In this document: positions 14,990-24,189 of the stretch, one piece after another | Layout of the letters: each line of letters starts with the position of its first letter | How positions within the stretch are numbered: position 1 is the stretch's first letter | Assembly: GCF_000400505.1 (NCBI RefSeq) | Contig: NZ_CM001857.1 | Span: 2,756,134 to 2,820,133, forward strand | Direction of reading: 5' to 3' | Length of the DNA: 64,000 nt | From: Musicola paradisiaca NCPPB 2511 | GTDB taxonomy: Bacteria > Pseudomonadota > Gammaproteobacteria > Enterobacterales > Enterobacteriaceae | Made by a program: the position numbers and the translations under genes | The notes under the pieces: generated by a model | Databases searched by the model: none | Told to the model about the DNA's origin: nothing | What the model saw: the letters and a program-made list of their open reading frames with translations, nothing else

Positions 14990-16288
14990 TTAAACCGCCT
15001 GCCGACGCAAAACGCCGTACAACAACAATGCGATAAGGAAAGTCAGCGGCGCGGATAACGACTGCATCAGCGGCGTACCGTGCATCAGGATAATGCCGAC
15101 CACCACGCTGAAAAACCAGGCGCTCAACCCCACCAGATTGAAGGTGGCCGGCGTCTCCGGGCTCGACTGCGGCCGTGCGAGAAAAATATGCGCCAGCGCC
15201 ACGCCGACCCACGCCACCACAAACACCCCCTGATAGGCCAGCGCCTGCAAAATATAGGCGAAGACATCCGCCAGCATCAGCACATACACGGCGGCCCCCG
15301 CAACGCAGGCCCAGACGATTTTGCGGTAACGCAACCGGAACAGGCGATCGAAAAACACCTGCATATTCATGGTGGCGAGGTAGTAATTAGCCGTGTTGAT
15401 GCGCGTCTGCGTGACCCACACGAACAGCAACCCCCAAAATCCCAACAGATTGAGAATATTGACCACCACCGCCGTTTCGCTCACCCCATTCTGCTGAGCG
15501 AAGCTGCTCACCAGATAGATGCCGGCGATGCCGTTCAGCAGAAAAGTGATCACATAAAACGGCATGCCGAAGTTGACGCGGGCATGGTAATCGCTGTCTT
15601 CATGGCGGCCGAAACGCGCATAGTCGAAGGTGTACATCATCAAAATCCACACCCCCATGTAATACGTGAAGCAGTTCCACCAACCGTACTGGGGCGGCTC
15701 GGCCGGGCCGAAGGAGAGCCACTGCGGCTGATAACCGTAATGGCCGATGGACACCGCTACCGTCACGCCCAACCCCAGCAAATAGAACGGCAGCAGTACG
15801 CCGTTGAACTTGTCCAGCCAGTGCTGCACGCTGCCGAAAATCAGCGGCACGCTATAAAGCACCACCACCAGCGCCGCCCAGTGATAGGGCAACTGCGGAA
15901 ACAGATGATTAATGGCAAAGGCGATGACCGAACCTTCAAACACCGCGTAGTAAATCGCGGTGGAAAAGAAAATCAGCGTCGCCAACGCCGAACCGACGCG
16001 GCCGAACAACTGGCCGGAAAACGCCGCCACCGACAGGCCGCTGCGGATGGCGAAGCGGCTGATCACCGCGTTGATCAACCCATAGCACACCACCGACAAC
16101 GCCATACCGATGATGGCGTTACGCGCGCCGTAATTCAGCGCCAGCGACGCGCCCACCACAATATAGAAAATGGCGCTGCATACCGCCCACCATGCCATCG
16201 TCAGGGAGAGTTTCCCCATCCGCTCCGCAACCGTCACGGTTTCGGCGGGCGTATTCACGGCCCCCTGAACTTGAGATAAGTCAGTCAT
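14990..16288 (-). CDS. NCS1-like purine-cytosine-type permease
   Basis: A 432-residue integral membrane protein with about 12 helices, of the nucleobase:cation symporter-1 type (cytosine, allantoin, hydantoin and related transporters). The first helix region (MAWWAVCSAIFYIVVGASLA) and the loop with FTYYMGVWILMMYTFDYARFG fit the family. GGAGG before this ATG fixes the start. It is the last gene of the biotin-carboxylase cluster and very probably brings in its substrate. That points to a small nitrogen heterocycle or amide rather than an amino acid. Where related clusters are known they often carry an NRAMP-type transporter here instead, so this exchange is informative. Confidence 0.8.
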   Translation of the reverse strand: MTDLSQVQGAVNTPAETVTVAERMGKLSLTMAWWAVCSAIFYIVVGASLALNYGARNAIIGMALSVVCYGLINAVISRFAIRSGLSVAAFSGQLFGRVGSALATLIFFSTAIYYAVFEGSVIAFAINHLFPQLPYHWAALVVVLYSVPLIFGSVQHWLDKFNGVLLPFYLLGLGVTVAVSIGHYGYQPQWLSFGPAEPPQYGWWNCFTYYMGVWILMMYTFDYARFGRHEDSDYHARVNFGMPFYVITFLLNGIAGIYLVSSFAQQNGVSETAVVVNILNLLGFWGLLFVWVTQTRINTANYYLATMNMQVFFDRLFRLRYRKIVWACVAGAAVYVLMLADVFAYILQALAYQGVFVVAWVGVALAHIFLARPQSSPETPATFNLVGLSAWFFSVVVGIILMHGTPLMQSLSAPLTFLIALLLYGVLRRQAV

Positions 16289-16441
16289 CGCACAACCTCC
16301 AGATACCGATATCAACGAGTAAAGGCCGAACGATCCCGCCATGCTGAACCCGTCAGCACGGTAGGCGATGACGTCCGGGGTGTCAGACGGTTATCCGCCA
16401 CGGCGCCGGGTGTTGGCTGCTATGCCATGGCGAAAACCGGA

Positions 16442-17419
16442 TCAGTGAGTCAACAAATGCGCCAGTCGCGCCAGTCGGCGCTGATAATGCTGGCGCGCCG
16501 CCAGCGCCTGCTCCATCGTCACCGGCACGAAACGCACCCGATGATGGGGTTGCAGTTGCCCGACGATATCCAGATCGACGCTAATCACCGTCCCCAGCGT
16601 CATATACCCGCCGCCGGAGACCGCGTCGCGCAACAAAATGATCGGCTCCAACCCGCCCGGCACCTGCACCGACCCGATGGGATAACAGGCATCGACGATA
16701 TTCGACGGGTCGGAACCGGCGCCAAACGGCGGCGTGCGTGGTTCGAACGCCAGCGGCGCGCCGCCCTTGAGGCGATAGCCGATGCGGTCTGCTTCGGTGC
16801 CGACCGTCCACTCATCGGCAAAAAAACGCGCGACCGCCGCCGGCGTCAGCCGATGGATATACAAACCGGGCACCATGCGCAGCGTCACCGACTTCTCCAG
16901 CACCGGCAGGCAATCCGCCGGCACCGTGGTTCCCGCTCTCGACGGGTAAGCCGCGGTTCCTAGCGGCAACGCATCATTGGCCGCCAGCCGCCGTCCCTGA
17001 TAACCGCCCAACGCGCCCAAGGTATAGGTGGAACGGCTGCCCAACGCTTCCGGCACCGCAATACCGCCCGCCACCGCCAGATAAGCCCGGCAGCCCGCCG
17101 ATGCGGGCCCGAAACGCAGCACCTGGCCGGCACGCACGGCAAAGGCGGTATCCAGCGGCATCTCCATACCGTCCAGCACCGGTTTCATGCGCGCGCCGCT
17201 GACCGCGACGGTTGCCTCGCCGGCGAACTGTAGCTCCGGCCCCAGTAGCGTCATTTCCAGCACCGCCGCATCCGCTGCGTTACCCACCAGCAGATTGGCA
17301 AGCCGCAGCGAGTATTGATCCAGCCCGCCGGACGGCGGAATGCCCAGATGGTAAAACCCTTCACGGCCGCCGTCCTGCACCGACGTCGCCAACCCCGGTT
17401 TGATGACATTAATCTGCAT
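16442..17419 (-). CDS. KipA/PxpC-like carboxyltransferase subunit
   Basis: A 325-residue protein of the KipA/PxpC (AHS2) family, with the hallmark TSVQDGGREGFYHLGIPPSG near the N terminus, then LRLANLLVGN, YLAVAGGI and a C-terminal GGYMTLGTVISVDLD. In urea carboxylase the carboxyltransferase domain is built of KipI- and KipA-like halves; in PxpABC the same fold helps open 5-oxoproline. The start lies inside the 3' end of the preceding KipI-like gene (11-base overlap), so the two subunits are coupled. E. coli PxpC is about the same length. Confidence 0.85.
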   Translation of the reverse strand: MQINVIKPGLATSVQDGGREGFYHLGIPPSGGLDQYSLRLANLLVGNAADAAVLEMTLLGPELQFAGEATVAVSGARMKPVLDGMEMPLDTAFAVRAGQVLRFGPASAGCRAYLAVAGGIAVPEALGSRSTYTLGALGGYQGRRLAANDALPLGTAAYPSRAGTTVPADCLPVLEKSVTLRMVPGLYIHRLTPAAVARFFADEWTVGTEADRIGYRLKGGAPLAFEPRTPPFGAGSDPSNIVDACYPIGSVQVPGGLEPIILLRDAVSGGGYMTLGTVISVDLDIVGQLQPHHRVRFVPVTMEQALAARQHYQRRLARLAHLLTH

Positions 17420-18290
17420 ACAGCACCCCCTGAAGGTAGTGTTTGTAACCGGCGGGATCGGCGAGAAACACATCCAGCTCAAACGTCACCGGTCGGATGC
17501 GCAGGCTGAACGCCCCCGCCTCCACCGCGCTGACATCCTGCTGGTAACGCGCCAGATCGATCGGCGTGAACTGTACGATGTCGCCGGCGCGGAAAAACAC
17601 CATCGACGATTGCAGATAGTCGAGACGCTGCGCCGGATCGTAGATCGGCGCAGGCGTCACGCCGAACAACTGATATCCCCCCGCGCCGCGTACCGAGTAG
17701 ATACAGCCGAAACAGCCGCCGTGTCCCAACGCCAGTTTGGGCGTATCGGTACGCGGGCGCAGGTACTTCGGCACCTGGATCTGCTGCGGGCGATCCACCA
17801 TCTGGTACATGAACGGCAGCCCGGCGACGAACCCGACCATCGAGACAAACCACGGCGTACCGCTGTGCGCCTCGATAAAGGCCGCTACATCCTGATAACC
17901 GTTGATACGGGCGGCGTATTCCAAATCCGTGGCGTCCGGCTCCTGATGCCGGTCGCGAAACCGCATCAAGGTGTCGTGCGTCCAGGGGTCGTTGTACAGC
18001 ACCGGAATTTCGATGATGCGCGTCTCCAACCGCGTCATATGCTGCGCCTGAAGCTCCCGCTGTTTCACCTGTTCCAGCAGCGCCGACGGCGCCACCACAT
18101 CCGGATTGAAACGAATCTGAAACGACGCATTCGCCAGACAAATATCCAGCACGCCGGGGATCGCCTGCTGTTCCAGCGCCCGGGTCATCGCCAGCCCGCG
18201 GAAAAACGCGGACAACGACATGGCCTCGTCGATCTCGGCGAACAGATGCTCATCACCGCCGAAGGTATAACGGATCTCGCGCGCATCCAT
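17409..18290 (-). CDS. Divergent KipI/PxpB-like carboxyltransferase subunit
   Basis: A 293-residue AHS1/KipI-family protein, clearly longer than E. coli PxpB (about 218). It begins MDAREIRYTFGGDEHLFAEI. The central motif reads VSMVGFVAGLPFMYQM, where PxpB has GFxPGFxYL. The later motif reads GCFGCIYSVRGAGGYQLFG, where PxpB has GSVGIAG...PGGW. These departures suggest a substrate other than 5-oxoproline. The gene begins one base after the biotin carboxylase stop and overlaps the KipA-like gene. It should form a heterocomplex with that subunit. Confidence 0.8.
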   Translation of the reverse strand: MDAREIRYTFGGDEHLFAEIDEAMSLSAFFRGLAMTRALEQQAIPGVLDICLANASFQIRFNPDVVAPSALLEQVKQRELQAQHMTRLETRIIEIPVLYNDPWTHDTLMRFRDRHQEPDATDLEYAARINGYQDVAAFIEAHSGTPWFVSMVGFVAGLPFMYQMVDRPQQIQVPKYLRPRTDTPKLALGHGGCFGCIYSVRGAGGYQLFGVTPAPIYDPAQRLDYLQSSMVFFRAGDIVQFTPIDLARYQQDVSAVEAGAFSLRIRPVTFELDVFLADPAGYKHYLQGVLYAD

Positions 18291-18291
18291 C

Positions 18292-19680
18292 TCAGCGTCC
18301 TCCCCGGCAAACCTGAACGGGCTGGCTATCGTCGGCCAGCAGCCATTGTTCCAGCGAGGTGGTATCAAACCGGCCGGCGCGCAGGCGCGAGTCCGCCAAT
18401 AACCATTGATGCAACGATTGGGTGGTGGTGACGCCGCTAATCCGTAGTTGTCGCAGCGCCTGCTCGGCACGGTTGAGCGTCTGTGGGCGATCCTCGCCGT
18501 AGACCACCAATTTGGCCAGCAGCGAATCGTAATACGGCGGCACCTTGTAGCCGTTGAACAGATGGCTGTCGATACGGATCCCGTCGCCCTGCGGCCAGAC
18601 AATCTTTTCCACTACGCCGGGGCAGGGAAAGAAGTTGCGCGCCGGATCTTCGGCGTTGATGCGCATTTCGCAGGCGCAGCCCGACAACACGATATCCTGC
18701 TGACGTAAACCGAGCGGTTCACCGCCGGCAATGCGCAGCATCCACTGCACCAGATCGATGCCAGTGACCATTTCCGTCACCGGGTGCTCCACCTGAATAC
18801 GGGTGTTCATCTCGATGAAATAGAAGGCGTCGCGTTCGGCGTCGTACAGATATTCCAGCGTACCGGCGCTGCGGTAGCGCAACTGCCGCGCCAGTTGCAA
18901 CGCGCTCAGACACAGCGCCTCGCGCTGCTGCGTGTTCAGCGCGGCGGACGGCGCCTCCTCGAACACTTTCTGCCGACGACGCTGCAACGAGCACTCGCGT
19001 TCGTACAGGTGCACGGCCTGTTCGCCATCCCCCAGGATCTGTACCTCGATATGACGGGCATGCTGAATAAACCGTTCCAGATACACCTCGCCGCTGCCAA
19101 ACGCCGCCCGGGCTTCACTCTGGGCGATCGGAAACTCCCGCGCCAGCTCATCGGCGTTGCGCACCACCCGGATACCGCGGCCACCGCCGCCCGCCGCCGC
19201 CTTGACCAACAGCGGATAGCCGATCTCCTGCGCGCAGCGCTTTGCGTCCTCCAGCGAGTGCAGCGCATCGGAACCGGGCACCACCGGCACCCCCGCCGCC
19301 TGCGCGGTGCGGCGCGCCATCGCTTTATCCCCCATCAGGCGGATCGTCTCCGCCGTCGGGCCGACGAAAATCAGACCGGCCTGCTCCACCGCTTCGGCGA
19401 AGGCGGCGTTTTCAGCAAGAAAACCATACCCCGGATGAATGGCGTCGACGCCGTGCGTCTGCGCCGCCCGCAGCAGTGCGTCCTGATTCAGATAGCTCTG
19501 GTCAGCCCGTGCCGGCCCTAAAATACAGACTTCATCCGCCAGACGCGCCGGCAGCGCATCGGCATCCGCCTCGCTGCACGCCGCCACGGTGGCAATTCCC
19601 AGGTTGCGGGCGGCATGAATGATACGAACGGCGATCTCGCCCCGGTTGGCAATAAGCAGTTTTTTGATCGGCTGATGCAT
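18292..19680 (-). CDS. Biotin carboxylase (AccC-like)
   Basis: A 462-residue ATP-grasp biotin carboxylase that uses ATP and bicarbonate to carboxylate the biotin of a carrier protein. It shows the N-terminal KLLIANRGEIAVRI, the glycine-rich lid KAAAGGGGRGIRVV, the HIEVQILGD strand, the catalytic EMNTRIQVEHPVTE and a C-terminal domain with NGYKVPPYYDSLLAKLV. It is a paralogue of the fatty-acid AccC; the location inside the KipI/KipA cluster shows it belongs to a dedicated enzyme. Reading runs biotin carrier, carboxylase, KipI-like, KipA-like in one operon. Confidence 0.9.
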   Translation of the reverse strand: MHQPIKKLLIANRGEIAVRIIHAARNLGIATVAACSEADADALPARLADEVCILGPARADQSYLNQDALLRAAQTHGVDAIHPGYGFLAENAAFAEAVEQAGLIFVGPTAETIRLMGDKAMARRTAQAAGVPVVPGSDALHSLEDAKRCAQEIGYPLLVKAAAGGGGRGIRVVRNADELAREFPIAQSEARAAFGSGEVYLERFIQHARHIEVQILGDGEQAVHLYERECSLQRRRQKVFEEAPSAALNTQQREALCLSALQLARQLRYRSAGTLEYLYDAERDAFYFIEMNTRIQVEHPVTEMVTGIDLVQWMLRIAGGEPLGLRQQDIVLSGCACEMRINAEDPARNFFPCPGVVEKIVWPQGDGIRIDSHLFNGYKVPPYYDSLLAKLVVYGEDRPQTLNRAEQALRQLRISGVTTTQSLHQWLLADSRLRAGRFDTTSLEQWLLADDSQPVQVCRGGR

Positions 19681-19725
19681 TTCCGCCTCCTCTTCTCTTT
19701 AACCTGACGCCGCAGGCGAAAACAG

Positions 19726-19974
19726 TTATCTATCGGTTTTTATGATGGCTATTACCTGGCCCGGTTCGAGCGCATCGCCGTTATTTACGCAGAAAGAAAT
19801 CAATTCACCGTCCTGCTCAGCATAAACTTCACTAAACTGTTTCATCACTTCAATCAGCCCAATAACCGTATTGGCACTGACCGGTTGATTCTCCTGAATA
19901 AACAGCGGCGCATCCGGCGCGGGTTGACGATAAAAAATACCCGGCAAAGGAGAGCAGACTTCATAATTTTTCAT
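19726..19974 (-). CDS. Biotin carboxyl carrier protein, single domain
   Basis: An 82-residue stand-alone biotinyl domain (MKNYEVCSPLPGIFYRQPAP, then IGLIEVMKQFSEV and PGQVIAIIKTD). The attachment lysine is in EVMKQF, where fatty-acid AccB usually has EAMKM; the biotin ligase should still recognise MK. It carries carboxybiotin from the AccC-like enzyme to the KipI/KipA-like transferase. An in-frame GTG lies six bases upstream, but AAGGGG is correctly spaced only for this ATG. It lacks the proline/alanine-rich N-terminal half of true AccB. Confidence 0.85.
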   Translation of the reverse strand: MKNYEVCSPLPGIFYRQPAPDAPLFIQENQPVSANTVIGLIEVMKQFSEVYAEQDGELISFCVNNGDALEPGQVIAIIKTDR

Positions 19975-19992
19975 TACCACAACCCCTTATAA

Positions 19993-20787
19993 TTATTTAT
20001 TAATAACCGATTCAGATAAATAACGCCGCAAAGGAGAACAGACTTGGATATTGGCCTCTGCCAACGCTTCGCGCGTCTGTTTGATTAATGCCAATGCCCC
20101 CGGCGTATCGCTATGAATACAAATTGAGTCGAATTCAATATTAATCTCCATCCCCTCGACGGTGGTGACTTTCCCCTCGCGGCAGGCACGAACCACCCGG
20201 GCGGCGACATGCTGCGGATCCAGCGCCTCAACCCGGCGGGTAAACACGATAGAACCGCTGACGTCATACTCCCTATCACCATAAAATTCACAAATAACAG
20301 GGTGTTGCAGAGCAACCGCTTCCTGCCAGACCATCGAGCCGTGCATGCAGTACAGGCGTAAGGTCGGGTCGAGACGGTGTAATGTCTCAACAAACAACCG
20401 CGCCGCATCCCGATCGCGGGCCAGATGCATATACAGCGCGCCATGCGGTTTGACATGCTGCAACGGCAATACCGACAGGCGCGAAAATTCCCGTAATGCA
20501 CCGATCTGATAAATAATGTCATTCACTATTTCGTGCGGTTGTACATTAATATGACGCCGACCAAAACCGACGAAATCCCGGAATCCCGGATGCGCGCCAA
20601 CAGCAACTTGATGATATTTCGCCAATTCAATGGTGTGCCGCATGATATTGGGATCGCCGGCATGAAAACCGGTGGCAATATTTGCCGAGCTGATGTAATT
20701 CATTATTTCTTTATCAACATCATCACCTATTTTCCACGGCCCAACGTTTTCGCCCATATCGGAATTCAGATCGATTTCATATTTCAT
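19993..20787 (-). CDS. LamB/YcsF (PxpA)-family hydrolase subunit
   Basis: A 264-residue LamB/YcsF-family protein, [20 protein letters not shown] at the start, then [38 protein letters not shown] and a C-terminal IHSDTPGAL. These are the family's metal/catalytic-type motifs. In PxpABC the subunit completes ATP-dependent hydrolysis of 5-oxoproline. Here it is the first gene of the operon and lies next to a carboxylase, so it may act on the carboxylated product. E. coli PxpA is about 244 residues; this version has a slightly longer middle. Confidence 0.85.
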   Translation of the reverse strand: MKYEIDLNSDMGENVGPWKIGDDVDKEIMNYISSANIATGFHAGDPNIMRHTIELAKYHQVAVGAHPGFRDFVGFGRRHINVQPHEIVNDIIYQIGALREFSRLSVLPLQHVKPHGALYMHLARDRDAARLFVETLHRLDPTLRLYCMHGSMVWQEAVALQHPVICEFYGDREYDVSGSIVFTRRVEALDPQHVAARVVRACREGKVTTVEGMEINIEFDSICIHSDTPGALALIKQTREALAEANIQVCSPLRRYLSESVINK

Positions 20788-20812
20788 AATTATTTCTTAT
20801 TTGTGACGTACA

Positions 20813-20836
20813 TGTTTAAAAATAATATAGGGTCAC
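20813..20836. promoter_or_regulatory. Inverted repeat between pxpA-like gene and LysR gene
   Basis: GTGAC (20813-20817) and GTCAC (20832-20836) form an inverted repeat across 14 AT-rich bases in the 124-bp divergent promoter region. Minus-strand TATATT/TATTAT sequences could be the -10 of the carboxylase operon. A LysR-type protein would be expected to bind here. Confidence 0.4.
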
Positions 20837-20911
20837 TTTTTTCCATTCGGAAAGACGTATTTTTCGATGACTGACTATCTGAAAAACAGAACGCTTGTTG
20901 CGGAGAACCTC

Positions 20912-21826
20912 ATGATTACGCTGCGTCAGATTCGCTACTTCGTCGCCACCGCCGAGATGGGGCAGATCTCTCAGGCCGCCATTCAACTCAACATTTCGCA
21001 ATCCGCGGTCACTACCGCGATTCAGGAGCTGGAGGGCATGCTGGGCAAAGCGTTGTTCCAGCGTTCAGTGCACGGCATGACGCTGACGGAAAATGGGAAC
21101 TACTTTCTCAACCACGCCTACGCCATCCTGCGCAGCGTCGACGACGCCACCAACATTCCGCTCACCGACGACCGGATGAAAGGGTCGCTAAACATGGCCG
21201 CCAGCTATACCGTGATGGGTTACTTCCTGCCCTTCCATCTGCAACGCCTGTCCTATGGTTTTCCCCACCTCACCCTCAATCTGAATGAACGGGAACGCAG
21301 CGATATCGAACGGGGGTTGCTCGACCGCTCGCTGGATCTGTCGCTGGTGCTGACCGCCAACCTGACTCACCCCGCCATCACCGCCGAGACGTTGTTCAAC
21401 TCAGAGCGCCGCCTGTGGCTGCCCAGCCGCCATCCGTTGTGCGACCAACCGGAGGTCAGCCTGGCGGATGTGGCGAACGAACCCTTTATCATGCTGACCG
21501 TCGATGAAGCGGATCACAGCGCCATGCGCTATTGGGAACAGAGCGGGCACCGCCCGAAAGTGATGCTGCGCACCAGTTCCGTGGAGGCGGTACGCAGCAT
21601 GGTGGCGAATGGGCTGGGCGTGGCGATCCTGTCGGATCTGGTGTACCGCCCCTGGTCGCTGGAGGGACGGCGGATTGAAACCCGCTCGCTGACGGATCGG
21701 GTACACCCGATGAGCGTCGGGCTGGCCTGGTATCGCGACGCCGACTTCACGCCGGCGATGCAGGCCATCAGGGAGTATTTCCGTAATGTCTTTTTGACGC
21801 CGCAGTTGGCGTCGACGCGGCGTTAA
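20912..21826 (+). CDS. LysR-type regulator of the carboxylase cluster
   Basis: A 304-residue LysR-type transcription factor. The N-terminal helix-turn-helix is MITLRQIRYFVATAEMGQIS through QAAIQLNISQSAVTTAIQEL, with a periplasmic-binding-type effector domain after about residue 90. The start at MITLRQ has a GGAG site; a longer frame from 20867 adds 15 unlike residues. It diverges from the pxpA-like gene, the usual arrangement for a regulator of the adjacent operon, so it likely senses the pathway's substrate. Its last four bases overlap the convergent transporter gene's stop. Confidence 0.9.
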   Translation: MITLRQIRYFVATAEMGQISQAAIQLNISQSAVTTAIQELEGMLGKALFQRSVHGMTLTENGNYFLNHAYAILRSVDDATNIPLTDDRMKGSLNMAASYTVMGYFLPFHLQRLSYGFPHLTLNLNERERSDIERGLLDRSLDLSLVLTANLTHPAITAETLFNSERRLWLPSRHPLCDQPEVSLADVANEPFIMLTVDEADHSAMRYWEQSGHRPKVMLRTSSVEAVRSMVANGLGVAILSDLVYRPWSLEGRRIETRSLTDRVHPMSVGLAWYRDADFTPAMQAIREYFRNVFLTPQLASTRR

Positions 21827-22977
21827 GCCGGGCGCGGCGTGAAACGCAGCGCCATCAGCATCAAGCCGATAACCCCCACGCCCATAATGACCCAGGCGCT
21901 CTCCAGGCCGTGGGTATGCTGGCGGATAAACCCGGCCAGCAACGGCATCAGGCTGGCGATCAGATAGCCCCCGCCCTGCACGAAGCCCATCAGCGATCCG
22001 GCCTGTTGCGCGTTTTCCACATGATCCAGCGCGATAATCAACGACAGTGGAAACAACGCGCCGATCCCCAGCCCCAATGCCAGCATGATGGGGATCACCA
22101 GCGCCTGCGGCGCCAGCAGCAGCCCGATCAACCCCAGCAGCAGCAGCGCCAGCACCGGCAACAACAGATAACGCCGATCAGGAAAACGGTTGATCAGCGC
22201 GGAAACCAGCAAACCAGCCATCACTTCCGTCAGCGTCAACCCACCCAGCAGCAACCCGCTACGCACCGGGCTCACCCCCAGTTGTACGTAGTAAGGCGGC
22301 AGCCAGGCCAGCACCAGCGTATAGGCGGCGGTGCCTACGCCGAAGAAAACCATCAGCGCCCAGCTGCGGTTGAGGGGCGCTTCGACTTTCCGCATCCTGC
22401 GCTCTTCCGGCTGGAACGAAACGGTGATCAACCATGCTATCACCGCCACCGTCGCCAGCACGCTCCAGGAGGACAACGCGCCGTCCCAGCCAATACGTGC
22501 CGCCATCGGCGAAGCACTGGCGGCCGCCATCGCCGCACCGCCCATGATGGCGGTGGTATACAGCCCCATCAACCGACTGCTCTGGGTACTGAAGCAATGG
22601 CGGATGAAAGAGGGCACCAGCGCCTGGATCAACGCAATCCCCATACCCGCCAGCGCCGCCGTAAACAGCAGCCCCGCCGCATCGTTCAGCCAGGCGCGCA
22701 GCAGACAGGCCACCGCAATCCCGATAATGCCGAAGCCGATGCCGCGGTGCTCGCCCAGCCACGACTGCAACCAGCCGCCGGCCAGCGCGCACAGCCCCAT
22801 CGCGAAAACCGGCAGGGTGGTCAGCAGACCGGCTTCGGCATCGCTCATCCCCGTCGCCGACTGAATCTGATTCAGTAGCGGCCCGATCCCCGCCAGCACC
22901 GGGCGAAGGTTCAATCCCAGCAAAATAATGGTCAACATGGCGAAAAATGGTGATCCTGAACGGACGGTGGTCGTCAT
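21823..22977 (-). CDS. CynX/NimT-family MFS transporter
   Basis: A 384-residue major facilitator protein with 12 predicted membrane helices. The start MTTTVRSGSPFFAMLTIILL followed by GLNLRPVLAGIGPLL, and LVPSFIRHCFS in the fifth helix region, is the CynX/NimT (cyanate, 2-nitroimidazole) subfamily pattern. Substrates in this subfamily are small anions or drugs; which one is moved here is unknown. It is transcribed divergently from a MarR gene, with a dyad between them, so it is probably an inducible efflux system. E. coli NimT is instead controlled by an AraC protein. Confidence 0.85.
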   Translation of the reverse strand: MTTTVRSGSPFFAMLTIILLGLNLRPVLAGIGPLLNQIQSATGMSDAEAGLLTTLPVFAMGLCALAGGWLQSWLGEHRGIGFGIIGIAVACLLRAWLNDAAGLLFTAALAGMGIALIQALVPSFIRHCFSTQSSRLMGLYTTAIMGGAAMAAASASPMAARIGWDGALSSWSVLATVAVIAWLITVSFQPEERRMRKVEAPLNRSWALMVFFGVGTAAYTLVLAWLPPYYVQLGVSPVRSGLLLGGLTLTEVMAGLLVSALINRFPDRRYLLLPVLALLLLGLIGLLLAPQALVIPIMLALGLGIGALFPLSLIIALDHVENAQQAGSLMGFVQGGGYLIASLMPLLAGFIRQHTHGLESAWVIMGVGVIGLMLMALRFTPRPA

Positions 22978-23034
22978 AACATTCCCTTATTGGCATGGCA
23001 GCTTATTACGTTCTAGAATATCTTTACACAAAGT

Positions 23035-23050
23035 ATCTTAACGTCAAGAT
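23035..23050. promoter_or_regulatory. Probable MarR operator
   Basis: ATCTT (23035-23039) and AAGAT (23046-23050) form a dyad with a six-base spacer in the 84-bp divergent region. A related half-site TATCTTTAC lies just to its left. Its place overlapping both start regions suggests autoregulation by the MarR protein and control of the transporter. Confidence 0.5.
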
Positions 23051-23061
23051 AAATAACGCTC

Positions 23062-23556
23062 ATGAAAACTCGCGCTGATACCGCCTATGAACAATGGCGA
23101 CGTGAACGACCGGATATCGACCCGTTTCCGATGCGGGTCACTGGCAGGCTCTTCGAAGCTGCGCTGCGTCTGGAACGGGATAACCTCAACCCGCTGTTTG
23201 CCCGGCACGAGCTGCGCCCCGGTGAATTTGACGTGCTGGCGACGTTGCGCCGCGCCGGCGCGCCCTATGCGCTGACGCCGACACAGTTGTACGAAGCATT
23301 GTTGATCTCGTCCGGCGGCATGACCAACCGTCTCGACCGCCTGGAACAGGCGAAACTGGTAGAACGACGCCGTAATCCGCAGGATCGACGCGGCACGTTG
23401 GTGGTGCTGACCGACAAAGGGTTTGATGTTATGGAGGCGCTGCTGGAACGGCATGTGGAGAATGAACGACAGTTGCTGTCGTCGCTGAGCGAAGAAGAGC
23501 AGCGGCTGCTGGATGGACTGCTCGCCAAACTGCTCGCCGGTTTACCCACGGCATAA
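23062..23556 (+). CDS. MarR-family regulator
   Basis: A 164-residue MarR-type winged-helix repressor. The DNA-binding part is visible as LTPTQLYEALLISSGGMTNR, then LDRLEQAKLVERRRNPQDRR and GTLVVLTDKG, the wing. Helices at both ends would form the dimer interface. It diverges from the CynX/NimT-type transporter and likely represses it until a ligand, perhaps an aromatic or drug-like compound, is bound. It is convergent with ompX across a shared terminator. Confidence 0.9.
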   Translation: MKTRADTAYEQWRRERPDIDPFPMRVTGRLFEAALRLERDNLNPLFARHELRPGEFDVLATLRRAGAPYALTPTQLYEALLISSGGMTNRLDRLEQAKLVERRRNPQDRRGTLVVLTDKGFDVMEALLERHVENERQLLSSLSEEEQRLLDGLLAKLLAGLPTA

Positions 23557-23628
23557 GAAGCGTTGACCACGCTTTGCAACGGCATCCACGTCAACCGGTG
23601 ACGAGCGGGCATCTGGGCGCACCCATAA

Positions 23629-23656
23629 AAAAATCCGCTCCGAAGAGCGGATTTTT
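23629..23656. terminator. Bidirectional terminator, marR and ompX
   Basis: AAATCCGCTC and GAGCGGATTT pair around a CGAA tetraloop, with A-rich and T-rich flanks on either side. It can end both the MarR gene (plus) and ompX (minus). Confidence 0.9.
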
Positions 23657-23673
23657 CAGGACACGCAAGCGGA

Positions 23674-24189
23674 TCAGAAACGATAACCTACGCCGACGTT
23701 CCAGCTGCCTACGTCAACGCTGCGGATGCGGCTCTGTTCGTAACCAACATCAAATGCAACGTCTTTAACCGGATTGAACTGCAGACCGGCGCCGTATACA
23801 AAACCGGCATCGCTGTTGCTGTGATTAGCATCACCGCTGGTTTCATTGTTGGTGAACTTGGCGGCACTCACGCCCACCACGCCATAGATGCTGGCCCAAT
23901 CAGCAAAGCGGTAGGTCGGGCCTGCGCTGAAGCCGTAATACTGCGCTTTGTGATAAACATCGTCAGACGTGTTGCTATCTTGCAAATACGTGAAAGAACC
24001 GATAACGCCCAGTTGGCTGTCATCGAATTCATAACGGTATTTCAGGTTGAAACCCGGCAGTTTATTCATAACGCCCTGGGCATCGCCCTGAGCATAACCC
24101 AAAGACACGGTACTCTGACCGGCCATTGCACTACCAGCACTTACGGCTAAAACACAAGCCAAAGCGGAAAGACACGCGATTTTTTTCAT
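23674..24189 (-). CDS. ompX: Outer membrane protein OmpX
   Basis: A 171-residue Ail/OmpX-family outer membrane beta-barrel. The signal peptide MKKIACLSALACVLAVSAGS is cleaved after AMA. The mature chain begins with GQSTVSLGYAQG and shows alternating strands such as GFNLKYRYEFDD, YYGFSAGPTYRFADW and the C-terminal WNVGVGYRF ending in phenylalanine, the BAM recognition signal. Loops are variable, as usual. The order ompX then rhtA then glnHPQ matches E. coli. The 372-bp upstream region is very AT-rich, fitting a strongly regulated promoter; I see no gene in it. Confidence 0.92.
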   Translation of the reverse strand: MKKIACLSALACVLAVSAGSAMAGQSTVSLGYAQGDAQGVMNKLPGFNLKYRYEFDDSQLGVIGSFTYLQDSNTSDDVYHKAQYYGFSAGPTYRFADWASIYGVVGVSAAKFTNNETSGDANHSNSDAGFVYGAGLQFNPVKDVAFDVGYEQSRIRSVDVGSWNVGVGYRF

